Shown piece by piece: positions 25,675 to 33,934 of a stretch of DNA of 64,000 bases. The DNA is from Bacteriovoracaceae bacterium UBA6153. GTDB taxonomy: Bacteria > Bdellovibrionota > Bacteriovoracia > Bacteriovoracales > Bacteriovoracaceae. The notes under the pieces are model-generated. The model did no database searches. It worked only from the letters and a program-made list of their open reading frames with translations, and was not told the DNA's origin. How positions within the stretch are numbered: the first letter of the stretch is position 1; each line of letters opens with the position of its first letter. The DNA lies in the NCBI GenBank assembly GCA_002428265.1, contig DIUR01000023.1, forward strand, positions 324,439 through 388,438. Direction: 5' to 3'. A program made the position numbers and the translations under genes.

Positions 25675-26499
25675 TCAGGAAATCTCGCCTATAAATTCAG
25701 CCACTTCTCCCAAGACTTTTGGATCTTTTAAGATGCGACGGTGACCTAGGCCTTGGGTTGTGAGAAGGCGGGCACCTGGCCAGGCCTTGACGATCGCTGT
25801 GGCCGATAAATAATTGACGGCATTGTCACCCTCATCGTGAACAACAAAAACTGGTAAATGCAGGCCTGCTCCAATTTTTCCAATATTTAAATCAGTGGGT
25901 TTTATTCCCGCAAAGTTTGTGATCATGACTTCAAAGGCCGCTTGTGATGCAGCTCCAAGTCCAAAGGACGATCCGAAAAACTGAACGACTCTGTCATAAA
26001 AAGCAGGACTCGCGACAAGAACTAAACTTTTTACTTTAAGCCCTCTTGAAGCAGCAAGAACGGCACATCCACCACCGAAGGAGTGAGCAATAACTGAGTG
26101 AGCACCACTTGGGTCGAGTTCTCTTTGAGCGTTGATAATGAAGTCTGCATAGTGAGCAGGATTAGTCATGCCACCTGGACTTGTTCCGTGGCCTGGGCCA
26201 TCGAGAGCGACCACTCGAAAATTTTTATCGACAAGATTTTTAGCAAAGGCAGACAGCTGCGTTCCTCTACCATTCCATCCGTGAATAAGCATCACGAGTG
26301 GGTGAGAAGGATTTCCCCATTCAAAAGCAGCGATACCATTATTTAAAGTGAACTGTTTTGAGAGATGAAACATCTCCATCTCAGAATCAGGTCTCGCTAT
26401 GCGAATAGGAGTAGCAAAAAATTTCAAAGCAATTCTGGCGGCGAGCTTCGGCGCCAGAATTGAGAAGTATTTCATAAATTTAGGTAAGTGCTTTTTCAT
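25675..26499 (-). CDS. Alpha/beta hydrolase
   Basis: A 274-residue serine hydrolase of the alpha/beta fold. LIHGWNGRG supplies the oxyanion-hole HG, IAHSFGGGC contains the nucleophile elbow (Ser in HSFGG), VVHDEGDNAV gives a late acidic residue and the QGLGHRRIL segment the catalytic His. The N-terminus (KYFSILAPKLAARIALKFF) is amphipathic and may associate with membrane. It lies five bases downstream of the thiolase stop on the same strand, so it probably belongs to that transcript; an ester or thioester of lipid degradation is a plausible substrate, but this is inference. Confidence 0.87.
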   Translation of the reverse strand: MKKHLPKFMKYFSILAPKLAARIALKFFATPIRIARPDSEMEMFHLSKQFTLNNGIAAFEWGNPSHPLVMLIHGWNGRGTQLSAFAKNLVDKNFRVVALDGPGHGTSPGGMTNPAHYADFIINAQRELDPSGAHSVIAHSFGGGCAVLAASRGLKVKSLVLVASPAFYDRVVQFFGSSFGLGAASQAAFEVMITNFAGIKPTDLNIGKIGAGLHLPVFVVHDEGDNAVNYLSATAIVKAWPGARLLTTQGLGHRRILKDPKVLGEVAEFIGEIS

Positions 26500-26504
26500 T
26501 ATGA

Positions 26505-27788
26505 CTATGGTCTCTCTATAATAGCTGCTACACCCATACCACCTGCTGTACAGATTGAGATGAGTCCGCGGCCTGAGCCTTTTTCAGCAAGTGTTTTTGC
26601 AAGACTTGCAATAATTCTTCCACCTGTTGCAGCGAAAGGATGTCCAAGAGCTAAGCTTCCGCCTTTAACGTTTAGTTTATTTCTATCAATTGATCCCATC
26701 GCTTCTGATCTACCTAAGTTTTTCGTGCAGTACTCTTTTGACTCCCAAGCTTTAAGTGTGCATAAAACTTGTCCAGCAAACGCTTCGTGAATTTCGTAAA
26801 AATCAAAATCCTGTAGTGTTAAATTATTTCTTTGAAGTAGTCTTGAAACGGCGTAAGTCGGGGCCATTAATAATCCTTCGCCTTTTACAAAATCAACAGC
26901 AGAGTATTCAGCATCAACAAAGTAGGCAAGGATAGGAAGCTTATGTTTATCAGCGAAGTCTTCACTGCCTAGTAAAACGGCAGAAGCTCCATCTGTCAGC
27001 GCGGTTGAGTTTCCGGCCGTCAGTGTTCCAGAACCAGTCTTATCAAAAGCTGGTTTTAGTTTTGCGAGTTTTTCTATAGTTGTATCTGGGCGAAGAATAG
27101 AATCCTTTTTTAATCCTTTAAAATCAAAAATTAAATCCTGGTGAAAGCCAGCTTCATAAGCACGAGCGGCCTTTTGATGACTTTCAAAGGCCAGTTGATC
27201 TTGTTCGGCCTGAGAAACTTTCCATTCTTTAACCATGAGTTCAGTGTGCTGACCCATCGACATTCCGGTCTGAGGCTCTTGCACAACAGGGAATTGTGGT
27301 TTTAAGTATTGAGGTTTAATTGTTGAGAGAAGTTTTAATTTTTCAATTAACGTTGGAGCTTTTTGAAACTCCATCATGATCCACGAGAACTCGTGAGGAA
27401 GAACGCCTGCGATATCACTGTTAGTATCTGTTCCACCGGCGATTCCACTTTCAATTTGTCCGCTGGCAATTTTTAGTGCAATTTGAGCGGCAGTCTCTAG
27501 CCCTGTTCCACAAGCACGTTGAACATCGTATCCTGGAGTATGAGGATGAAGTCCTGATTTTAAAACCGCTTCTCTGGTCATGTTCCAGTCTTCAGCATTT
27601 TTCATGACGGCACCAGTAGCAACGTCACCAAGCTGAACATTATTTATTTTCGTTTTATTAACTAGGTCTCTTAAGACGGCCGTCATTAACTCTTTATTGG
27701 AAGTCTTATTGTAGTGTGAAAAGGATTTTGTAAAAGGTGTTCTCGATCCTGCGATAATGGCCACTGGGCGCATCGTTGTTGTTTTCAT
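26505..27788 (-). CDS. Acetyl-CoA acyltransferase (FadI/FadA-like thiolase)
   Basis: A 427-residue thiolase, the length of FadI-type beta-ketoacyl-CoA thiolases. The acylated cysteine is C93 in QRACGTGLE; the second-half motifs HEAFAGQVL, GHPFAATGGRI and CTAGGMGVA supply the catalytic His residues and the proton-shuttling Cys. It would cleave 3-ketoacyl-CoA to acetyl-CoA in beta-oxidation, or run in reverse. AAGGAAG lies eight bases before the ATG. It is divergent from the TetR gene across a region with a palindromic operator, so TetR control by an acyl-CoA-type ligand is plausible. Confidence 0.92.
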   Translation of the reverse strand: MKTTTMRPVAIIAGSRTPFTKSFSHYNKTSNKELMTAVLRDLVNKTKINNVQLGDVATGAVMKNAEDWNMTREAVLKSGLHPHTPGYDVQRACGTGLETAAQIALKIASGQIESGIAGGTDTNSDIAGVLPHEFSWIMMEFQKAPTLIEKLKLLSTIKPQYLKPQFPVVQEPQTGMSMGQHTELMVKEWKVSQAEQDQLAFESHQKAARAYEAGFHQDLIFDFKGLKKDSILRPDTTIEKLAKLKPAFDKTGSGTLTAGNSTALTDGASAVLLGSEDFADKHKLPILAYFVDAEYSAVDFVKGEGLLMAPTYAVSRLLQRNNLTLQDFDFYEIHEAFAGQVLCTLKAWESKEYCTKNLGRSEAMGSIDRNKLNVKGGSLALGHPFAATGGRIIASLAKTLAEKGSGRGLISICTAGGMGVAAIIERP

Positions 27789-27819
27789 CTTATTAGCTTC
27801 CTTGGGTTATTTACCTTGA

Positions 27820-27848
27820 TTGACATTCTACCTACTGGTAGGTAGAAT
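27820..27848 (+). promoter_or_regulatory. TetR promoter with embedded palindromic operator
   Basis: TTGACA (27820-27825), exactly 17 bases, then TAGAAT (27843-27848): a near-consensus sigma-70 promoter. A perfect inverted repeat, ATTCTACCTAC (27825-27835) and GTAGGTAGAAT (27838-27848) around TG, fills the space from the last base of the -35 to the end of the -10. A bound repressor would exclude RNA polymerase, which predicts autorepression. The -10 ends seven bases before ATG 27856, so the transcript should be leaderless. Confidence 0.85.
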
Positions 27849-27855
27849 ACACCTA

Positions 27856-28437
27856 ATGAGTATTAAAAGCAACTCCAACAATACTAAAATGCAGGCCCTC
27901 GATGTGGCCCGTGGCTATCTCCAGACAGTGGGATATGGCGGTTTTAGCTTTCAGACCATTGCGGATTCCTTGGGCATTAAAAAGGCCAGCCTCCATTATT
28001 ATTTCGCTTCTAAAGAAGATATGGGGATCGCTCTTTTAAAAGAGTATGAAGACAATCATAAGGCCTGGGCGCAGAAAGTGGCGCTTCTTCCGAGTAGAGT
28101 AAAACTTGAAAAGATGGTTAAAGGTTTCAAGTCACTGTCGTCAAAGAACCATATGATCTGCCCTGTAGGCTCTTTTATAACTGAGTTTCAGGCGGCCACA
28201 CCTAAGATGAAGAAAAAAATAAAGCAGTTTCATTTTATCGTGCGAGACTGGCTGGTTGAGACGATGGAGCAAGGGAAAAAAGAGGGGACAATCAAGAAGA
28301 GTCTTGATACACAAGTGGCAGCAGATTTGTTTCTTGCCACTCTTCAAGGGAGTGTGCAGGTCGCACGCATCCGCGGCGAAGAAGCAAGCTTGAATAAAAT
28401 GCTGGAGCTTATGCTGGAAAATTTTTATGGCAAATAA
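27856..28437 (+). CDS. TetR family transcriptional repressor
   Basis: A 193-residue regulator. The N-terminal TetR helix-turn-helix is clear: ALDVARGYLQTVGYGGFSF, then IADSLGIKKASLHYYFASKEDM. The remainder is a helical ligand-binding domain of the AcrR/NemR style (VGSFITEFQAATP). ATG 27856 is chosen because an earlier in-frame start (27820) lies in the promoter and operator. The palindrome overlapping this promoter is the likely self-binding site, and the thiolase-hydrolase genes diverging 31 bases away are likely co-regulated. The 3' end overlaps the DUF2132 gene by 11 bases. Confidence 0.92.
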   Translation: MSIKSNSNNTKMQALDVARGYLQTVGYGGFSFQTIADSLGIKKASLHYYFASKEDMGIALLKEYEDNHKAWAQKVALLPSRVKLEKMVKGFKSLSSKNHMICPVGSFITEFQAATPKMKKKIKQFHFIVRDWLVETMEQGKKEGTIKKSLDTQVAADLFLATLQGSVQVARIRGEEASLNKMLELMLENFYGK

Positions 28438-28663
28438 TACAAATCCACTTCATGGTAAAACTCTAGAGAGTATTCTTACCGAACTCGTTGAGTACTACGG
28501 TTTTCCTGAACTCTCACTTGTCATTGATATTAACTGTTTTAAGACTGACCCGAGTATCAAGTCGAGCTTAAAATTTTTAAGAGCAACTCCGTGGGCAAGA
28601 ACAAAAGTTGAAAATCTCTATATCGCTTATTTGCGTGAAAAGAGTTCTGCAAACTCACCATAA
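28427..28663 (+). CDS. VF530/DUF2132 family small DNA-binding-like protein
   Basis: A 78-residue protein recognised as DUF2132 (VF530 family): NPLHGKTLESILTELVEYYG, then LVIDINCFKTDPSIKSSLKFLRATPWAR are the family's conserved blocks. The solved family member is a small helical protein proposed to bind DNA; its role is not established. It overlaps the TetR stop by 11 bases, so the two are cotranscribed and translationally linked. The 3' 37 bases overlap the convergent msrB gene. Confidence 0.87.
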   Translation: MANNTNPLHGKTLESILTELVEYYGFPELSLVIDINCFKTDPSIKSSLKFLRATPWARTKVENLYIAYLREKSSANSP

Positions 28664-29133
28664 CCAGCACTCTTTAATTCTTCTTTCGGAATAAACTTCA
28701 GCGAGGCTGAGTTCATGCAGTAGCGTAGCCCCAAAGGCTTTGGCCCATCGTTAAAGACATGCCCTAAGTGAGAATCAGCGTGTTTGCTTCGAACCTCTGT
28801 ACGTTCACCCATCCATAAACTTTTATCAACTTTTTCGACTGTGTTAGATTTTACTAAAGGTTTAGTAAAACTCGGCCAGCCTGTACCAGAGTCGTATTTA
28901 TCAAGTGAGCTAAAAAGTGGCTCACCGGATACGATGTCGACATAAATCCCTTCTTTTTTACTATCGTGAAAAGGATTTCGAAAAGGAGGTTCAGTTCCTT
29001 CTTCTTGAGTGACCTGATAAGAAATGGGAGTGAGAGACTTTTTTAATTCTGCTTTAGTGGGTTTTTTAAAGCGTGAAGCTTCCCATGAATGAGCAGAAGT
29101 TATGAGTAGCGCGCATATTAGTAGTGTTTTCAT
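28627..29133 (-). CDS. msrB: Exported peptide-methionine (R)-S-oxide reductase
   Basis: A 168-residue MsrB with a signal peptide (MKTLLICALLITSAHS), so it repairs oxidised methionine outside the cytoplasm. Catalytic C139 lies in RYCMNSASLKF. The usual zinc-binding CxxC pairs are missing (YVDIVSGEPLF where zinc forms read CxxC), and the usual recycling Cys position reads DSGTGWPSF instead of DSGCGWPSF, so this is a zinc-free form with a single active-site cysteine. An excellent promoter ends six bases before the ATG. Its reducing partner is unknown; no exported thioredoxin or MsrA is adjacent. Confidence 0.92.
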   Translation of the reverse strand: MKTLLICALLITSAHSWEASRFKKPTKAELKKSLTPISYQVTQEEGTEPPFRNPFHDSKKEGIYVDIVSGEPLFSSLDKYDSGTGWPSFTKPLVKSNTVEKVDKSLWMGERTEVRSKHADSHLGHVFNDGPKPLGLRYCMNSASLKFIPKEELKSAGYGEFAELFSRK

Positions 29134-29139
29134 TTTTCT

Positions 29140-29168
29140 ATTATCGCCAATAGAGTGGTCATAATCAA
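29140..29168 (-). promoter_or_regulatory. msrB promoter (predicted leaderless)
   Basis: On the minus strand: TTGATT (29168-29163), 17-base spacer, GATAAT (29145-29140), six bases, ATG at 29133. The expected +1 coincides with the start codon and no Shine-Dalgarno exists. Confidence 0.65.
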
Positions 29169-29184
29169 GGCTGTCTAAGGGATG

Positions 29185-30627
29185 TCAGTGAGTGCTGTGC
29201 CATTCCGTGAAGCTCGTTGATTTTATTTCATCTACTGCCTTTTTAATGAGTTCATAATCAGCAAAGGTCTGGCCGATAAAAACACACTGGTGATATACGC
29301 CACCTGCCGCAAGTTTTTTATTGGTGAAGCTTCTGAAGTACTGCATACGATTTAGACTTGCATGGGTAAAGCCCTGTGCTGTTACTTCAAAGGCACAATA
29401 AGACGTCATCACAAAGGGTAATACAACACCAATGCCTGCAATCGCAAGCTCAGTTACCTTGCATGGGGAATGCAGGCTCATTCTGCTGTAGACAGAATGC
29501 TTATTGAAGTAGACACGGTTTTTAGTTTCAGCTTCCATGTTCCCAAAAACTTTAGCTTCCAGTTTATCAATCATGGATTCAAGAAGATCACTTTCTAGCA
29601 CATTGGGCATGTGCATAGCATAGTCGATATTTTTTTTAAACTCTTCAATACTAGTGGTATCAGAGTTATCGTAAGTCACACAAAAGCACTTATGCGATTG
29701 CATGAATTTTTTTAGCACTTCGAATTTACTTTTACTTTCTTGAATCAATTGCCTGTCTATTAAGACGAGATGGGGCAGTTGGTAGTCTAGTTCTTCTGCA
29801 AAGGTTTCCAGGCCCGCAAAACCTCTCGCGCAATATTGTTTATCGAGCTTGATCATGCTTTTTATTTTTTCGCGATTCTCAGGATCTTTTTCGTAGTAGA
29901 CAATTTTAACCGGCTTAAACTTAGAGATGTCCTGGTTGGACTCTATCCAGGCCTGCAGTTTTTTGCGGTCTCTTTCAGTATGTTTACTTTCCATCTTACA
30001 GAGATAGCCATTACTGTATTGATAATACCTTCCGGTTTTATTTTTTTCGAGCACAGTGATTTTCGTATCTTTAATGTCGAGTTCATCGAAGAGAGTATTA
30101 TTTAAATGTATGGACTGGCCCGGGGCCAGGTCAAGATTGACTTCAATGTAACATTGGGAAGCTGACATCCATCCGATACGGCCAAAAGTAGAGAACTCCC
30201 CATCAAACGTAAATTCAGATGGCTTATATTCAATTAATTGAGGATCAGGATTTTTAAAATTTAAAAACCATTTTATCAGCGTTCTAAAAAACTTCGGTGA
30301 TGGCGTTTGATTTTTTCCGCGATAAAGAACTTGTCCGGCACCCGCGATGATTAATTTTTTCTTGTACTCGGGAGAAGAGTCGGCGGTAATAACAATGAAG
30401 AGAGTATTTCTGGCAAAAACATGGTTTCTGATTTTTGCGATAAATTTTTCTGGGTCAATTGTGCTATCGTCACCAGTTAAGACAACAATTTTAGGGAGCT
30501 CTTGAAGAACGTATTTTTCACCGGCTGCAAGACTGTTTAAATGCTTGAGCGGAAGTTCATCCTGCAAAAGTGCGGAACTCACGAACCAGTAAATCTCAGC
30601 GCTTTGATCGATTACTGCAATGGTCAT
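29185..30627 (-). CDS. Two-receiver-like signalling protein with possible PilZ segment
   Basis: A 480-residue soluble protein. Residues 1-120 fold like a response-regulator receiver but the phosphoacceptor position is T51 (KIVVLTGDD), a pseudo-receiver. Residues 135-230 contain a beta-rich stretch (STFGRIGWMSASQCYIEVN, DLAPGQSIHL) resembling a PilZ-type domain. Residues 240-350 form a second receiver with D291 (LVLIDRQL) at the acceptor position. The C-terminal 110 residues again look PilZ-like (SPCKVTELAIAGIGVVLPF), though c-di-GMP-binding arginines are not evident. It may link phosphorelay or c-di-GMP signalling to motility or surface behaviour; this is inference. A near-consensus promoter ends six bases before the ATG. 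Confidence 0.65.
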   Translation of the reverse strand: MTIAVIDQSAEIYWFVSSALLQDELPLKHLNSLAAGEKYVLQELPKIVVLTGDDSTIDPEKFIAKIRNHVFARNTLFIVITADSSPEYKKKLIIAGAGQVLYRGKNQTPSPKFFRTLIKWFLNFKNPDPQLIEYKPSEFTFDGEFSTFGRIGWMSASQCYIEVNLDLAPGQSIHLNNTLFDELDIKDTKITVLEKNKTGRYYQYSNGYLCKMESKHTERDRKKLQAWIESNQDISKFKPVKIVYYEKDPENREKIKSMIKLDKQYCARGFAGLETFAEELDYQLPHLVLIDRQLIQESKSKFEVLKKFMQSHKCFCVTYDNSDTTSIEEFKKNIDYAMHMPNVLESDLLESMIDKLEAKVFGNMEAETKNRVYFNKHSVYSRMSLHSPCKVTELAIAGIGVVLPFVMTSYCAFEVTAQGFTHASLNRMQYFRSFTNKKLAAGGVYHQCVFIGQTFADYELIKKAVDEIKSTSFTEWHSTH

Positions 30628-30633
30628 GACTCA

Positions 30634-30662
30634 ATTTTAACAGTGAACCAAAATCGAGTCAA
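30634..30662 (-). promoter_or_regulatory. Promoter of two-receiver gene (predicted leaderless)
   Basis: On the minus strand: TTGACT (30662-30657), 17-base spacer, TAAAAT (30639-30634), six bases, ATG at 30627. This is one of the best sigma-70 matches in the window and leaves no room for a leader. Confidence 0.7.
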
Positions 30663-30670
30663 ACCACTAC

Positions 30671-31717
30671 CTAATCAAGGTCATTTTCGTCTTTAAGAAG
30701 GCTTAGTGTATTGGTCGCTAGTGCCAATTTTTTGCGCTTAATAGACTCTAGAACATAAGTAATTACAGCATCTCCCACACGGAATTTACGGCCATAATCA
30801 TTGATTGAGTAAAAGACTTTCATTGAAACCCACGACTCTGTGACTTCCATTAAAAGCACTCTTGGTTCAGGGTCACTAAGAACTTCTGGAACAGATTTTA
30901 GGCCCTCTAAAATGGCCGCTTTGGCCTTCAATGTATCAACATCAAAGTTGAATCTAAACTGCTGAGAAAATCTTGCAGGCTTATGCTTATCAGAGAAAAT
31001 CATCAGCTGACTTTGAGCAATTGTTTTATTTGGGATTACCATCAACTCATCTGAAAAGCCCAAAAGTGAAGTGGCCCTCCAGGTGATTTCTTGAATTTGT
31101 CCAACCCATTTATCATCAGCATTGTGAACTTCAACCCAGTCCCCAAGATTAAAGGGTCTCTCAATCTGCAAAGCGACTCCAGAAAATAAATTTCCTAAAG
31201 TATCTTGAAGAGCAAGACCGAGTACGATGGTGAAGATCGCTGACGTTGCAAGAACGGTGGCCAGGTTAAATCCAAAAACATCGGCAGCAATCCAGCTAAC
31301 GATGAATGTTGAAAAAATGAGAGTGAAGAGGTTAGCAATTAAGCGAGGAACACCTTGGCTCATATTAGCTAAAAAGAGATAGAGATAAACATAGATCTGT
31401 GCCATGCGGATGGAGACTGTCACTAAAAATAAAAATGAAACTAATCCAACATAGTTAGCAATTTTTAAAGAAAAATAGTCAGTCCATGTCGCTTGCAGAA
31501 CTCCCCAGTGAAAAAGTGCCAAGATACTAGAGAGGGCCAGATAAAAACCAGTTCTGATAAATCTGTGTCTAAGGGAAGCGTGTCTTTTTTCAGTAATTTT
31601 TCGCAGGAATAATTTATAAAAAATCCAGGCCAGTAAAAGGGCAACAACTAAAACAACAAACGACTCAAACTGAATGAAGTATTCTATTTTTTCGATTGGA
31701 AGCCTGGCCATATTCAT
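30671..31717 (-). CDS. MscS-type mechanosensitive ion channel
   Basis: A 348-residue small-conductance channel. Four to five hydrophobic segments in the first 180 residues end in the pore helix (FGFNLATVLATSAIFTIVLGLALQ with alternating Ala/Gly), followed by the MscS beta domain (LFSGVALQIERPFNLGDWVEV, then RATSLLGFSDELMVIPN). It opens on hypo-osmotic shock to release solutes. AAGGA lies about nine bases before the ATG. It begins 11 bases after the glutaminase stop, so the two form an operon, pairing glutamate production with osmotic release. Confidence 0.92.
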   Translation of the reverse strand: MNMARLPIEKIEYFIQFESFVVLVVALLLAWIFYKLFLRKITEKRHASLRHRFIRTGFYLALSSILALFHWGVLQATWTDYFSLKIANYVGLVSFLFLVTVSIRMAQIYVYLYLFLANMSQGVPRLIANLFTLIFSTFIVSWIAADVFGFNLATVLATSAIFTIVLGLALQDTLGNLFSGVALQIERPFNLGDWVEVHNADDKWVGQIQEITWRATSLLGFSDELMVIPNKTIAQSQLMIFSDKHKPARFSQQFRFNFDVDTLKAKAAILEGLKSVPEVLSDPEPRVLLMEVTESWVSMKVFYSINDYGRKFRVGDAVITYVLESIKRKKLALATNTLSLLKDENDLD

Positions 31718-31728
31718 GGATGTAATCC

Positions 31729-32652
31729 TTACTTAGAGAAAATATTCAGTTTATATTTTTGAACGAAGTCCAGTATGGCATGAACACCTCTGACGGAGTG
31801 TCCTTGCTGATCGATTAAAGGAGAAAAAGCAGCAATCCCTAATTTGCCGGGAACCACTGCAAGCAAAGCTCCGCTCACGCCACTCTTGGCCGGCAGTCCG
31901 ACTGTGTAGGCCCATTCTCCGGCCGAGTCATACATTCCACATGTGAACATAAGACTTAGAACATCCGGAACAAATTCTTTTGAAAGAATTTGTTTTTGGG
32001 TTTTTGGCTGAACTCCGTTGTTAGCAAGAGTGGCCGCCATGAAAGCAAGGTCTGTTGTATTGGCCAAAATAGAGCATTGTTTGAAATAAAGATCTAGAGA
32101 CTCTTCGATATCGTCTCCGATAATTTCAAAGTGACGAAGCAGGTGAGCGATAGACCTGTTTCTATGGGCCGTCTTTTTTTCTGAATCAAAAACATTCTCA
32201 TCAATTGTTAAAGTTCTTCCTGCATAATCAGAAAAAAGATTGAGAACTCTCTCGAGTCTTTTTTCATTGCCTCTATCTTGAATAAAGCTAGAAATCGCAA
32301 TGGCCCCAGAGTTAATCATAGGATTGTAGGGACGATGAGTGTGTTTTTCTAATTCAACAATGGAATTGAAAGCTTCACCACTTGGCTCAACTCCCACTCT
32401 TTGACGGACATATTCTCTGCCGTGCTCTTCTAACGCCATGGCGTAGACAAAAGGTTTTGAAGCTGACTGCAATGTGAACTCGTGATCCACATTACCTGCA
32501 GTAAAGACTTGTCCATCACAGGTAACAACTGCAATTGTAAAGAGTTTCGGGTCTACTTTCGCTAATTCGGGAATGTAAGACGCAGTCGCACCGGCATTCT
32601 CGTGAGCATATTTTTTTATGAGTTCTGATAGAAATTGGTTCATATTTTCCAT
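31729..32652 (-). CDS. glsA: Glutaminase
   Basis: A 307-residue class A glutaminase, which hydrolyses glutamine to glutamate and ammonia. The beta-lactamase-like SxxK motif is S63-A-S-K66 (LQSASKPF). Conserved blocks YNPMINSGAI, NRSIAHLLR, and GVSGALLAVVPGKLGIA match the family, and the length is standard. The start at 32652 fits a leaderless transcript; the alternative ATG three codons later has GGA four bases upstream. It heads an operon with the MscS channel. Confidence 0.95.
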   Translation of the reverse strand: MENMNQFLSELIKKYAHENAGATASYIPELAKVDPKLFTIAVVTCDGQVFTAGNVDHEFTLQSASKPFVYAMALEEHGREYVRQRVGVEPSGEAFNSIVELEKHTHRPYNPMINSGAIAISSFIQDRGNEKRLERVLNLFSDYAGRTLTIDENVFDSEKKTAHRNRSIAHLLRHFEIIGDDIEESLDLYFKQCSILANTTDLAFMAATLANNGVQPKTQKQILSKEFVPDVLSLMFTCGMYDSAGEWAYTVGLPAKSGVSGALLAVVPGKLGIAAFSPLIDQQGHSVRGVHAILDFVQKYKLNIFSK

Positions 32653-32658
32653 TTGATA

Positions 32659-32687
32659 AATATATAATGCCGATAAACAATAGTCAC
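32659..32687 (-). promoter_or_regulatory. glsA promoter (predicted leaderless)
   Basis: On the minus strand: GTGACT (32687-32682), 17-base spacer, TATATT (32664-32659), six bases, ATG at 32652. It shares the short divergent region with the MBL gene, whose -10 (TATAAT, 32663-32668) overlaps it on the other strand. Confidence 0.5.
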
Positions 32688-32708
32688 CACAGTTATAGGA
32701 ATTTAGGC

Positions 32709-33557
32709 ATGGATGTACAGCATTTTTTTGACAAGGATACCTCTACACTGAGCTACATCGTTTACGATAAGGACACTCGCGATGCTGTGATTATCGATCC
32801 GGTCTTAAATTTTGATCTCTCAACTGGTGTGATTGAAGATCATAGTATGAAAGAGCTGGTCGCTTTCATAACAAAGCATAACTTGAATCCTCTCTATTCA
32901 ATGGAGACTCATGCTCACGCAGATCATATGAGCAGTTCAAGAGAGTTAAAGAATATTTTTCCGAATATTAAGATCGCTATTAGTGAGAATATCAAAATTG
33001 TTCAGAAATCTTTTAAAGATGTTTTAGGGCTGGAAGACAGCTTTAAGATGGACGGCTCACAATTTGATAAGCTGATTAAAAATGATGAAACATTTAACGC
33101 TGGATCTATTTCCATTCATGCTATTCCCACTCCTGGGCACACACCTGCGTGCCTGAGTTATCATATTGAGAATATGGTTTTTTGTGGAGACGCGCTTTTT
33201 GTTCCAGATCTTGGAACGGGACGCTGCGATTTTCCAGAAGGCTGTGCAGATGCCCTATACACTTCAGTTCATGAGCGTCTTTATAAACTTCCCGATGATA
33301 CAATTATTTTTACCGGACATGATTATTGTCCCAATGGTAGAGAGTTAAAGATTGAATCGACGATAGGTGTTTCGAAAAGACAAAATGGTCATCTTAAAGA
33401 AGAAACCAAAAGAGAAGATTATATTAAGTTTAGAGAGGCCAGAGACAAAACTCTGCCAGCACCAAAACTTTTATTCGCCAGTATTCAAGTCAATATTGAT
33501 GGCGGCACCCTTCCAAAAGCTCTCAAGGTGCCGCTCACAAAAAAATTAAGTTCCTGA
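32709..33557 (+). CDS. MBL-fold hydrolase, persulfide (sulfur) dioxygenase-like
   Basis: A 282-residue metallo-beta-lactamase-fold protein. Metal ligands: THAHADH (67-73), the HTPACLSYH segment, and CGDALFVPDLGTGRCDF with the later FTGHDY. The GTGRCDF pattern and overall length match the ETHE1/Blh branch, in which a single iron oxidises glutathione persulfide to sulfite. Glyoxalase II is the main alternative, but its substrate-binding C-terminal domain differs. ATG 32709 is used because AGGA lies eight bases upstream; an in-frame ATG at 32667 overlaps the -10 region. The 3' end overlaps a convergent gene by 12 bases. Confidence 0.85.
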   Translation: MDVQHFFDKDTSTLSYIVYDKDTRDAVIIDPVLNFDLSTGVIEDHSMKELVAFITKHNLNPLYSMETHAHADHMSSSRELKNIFPNIKIAISENIKIVQKSFKDVLGLEDSFKMDGSQFDKLIKNDETFNAGSISIHAIPTPGHTPACLSYHIENMVFCGDALFVPDLGTGRCDFPEGCADALYTSVHERLYKLPDDTIIFTGHDYCPNGRELKIESTIGVSKRQNGHLKEETKREDYIKFREARDKTLPAPKLLFASIQVNIDGGTLPKALKVPLTKKLSS

Positions 33558-33872
33558 GTAACACTTGCTGCTAGTGATAGTGTAGTTCGTTTCATTCACC
33601 ATGAATAAACAGCTTGAGAACTCAAGGTGCTGTTGAACGCGAACGTGAGGAATAACTTCACCGTCTCTATCAAACAGTCTATGTGGTTGAGCTTCAACAT
33701 CCCAAACGTGAGAAAGAGTACAGAACTCTTCTAGTGAGTAATTTTGGTAAGTCGCCACCGTTTCGATTGCTTTCATGTAACGAGGGTATTTCTCATATTT
33801 TGAGCAAAGGTTAGAGGCTTCGGCCGTTGTTGATAGAAGTGCTACAGACAATAGTGCGAAAATTGATTTCAT
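33546..33872 (-). CDS. Small secreted hypothetical protein
   Basis: A 108-residue protein with a signal peptide (MKSIFALLSVALLSTTAEA) and AAGGA before the ATG. The mature chain of about 89 residues has four cysteines (LCSKY, FCTLS, SCLFM, KCYSG), enough for two disulfides. No known domain. It lies 62 bases downstream of another secreted cysteine-rich gene on the same strand, but has its own upstream region. Function unknown. Confidence 0.65.
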   Translation of the reverse strand: MKSIFALLSVALLSTTAEASNLCSKYEKYPRYMKAIETVATYQNYSLEEFCTLSHVWDVEAQPHRLFDRDGEVIPHVRVQQHLEFSSCLFMVNETNYTITSSKCYSGT

Positions 33873-33934
33873 TGTTCATCCTTTGAATAAAAGTTTGGGC
33901 CATAAAACCGTATTCTACTTAATCTGTAAAGTTC

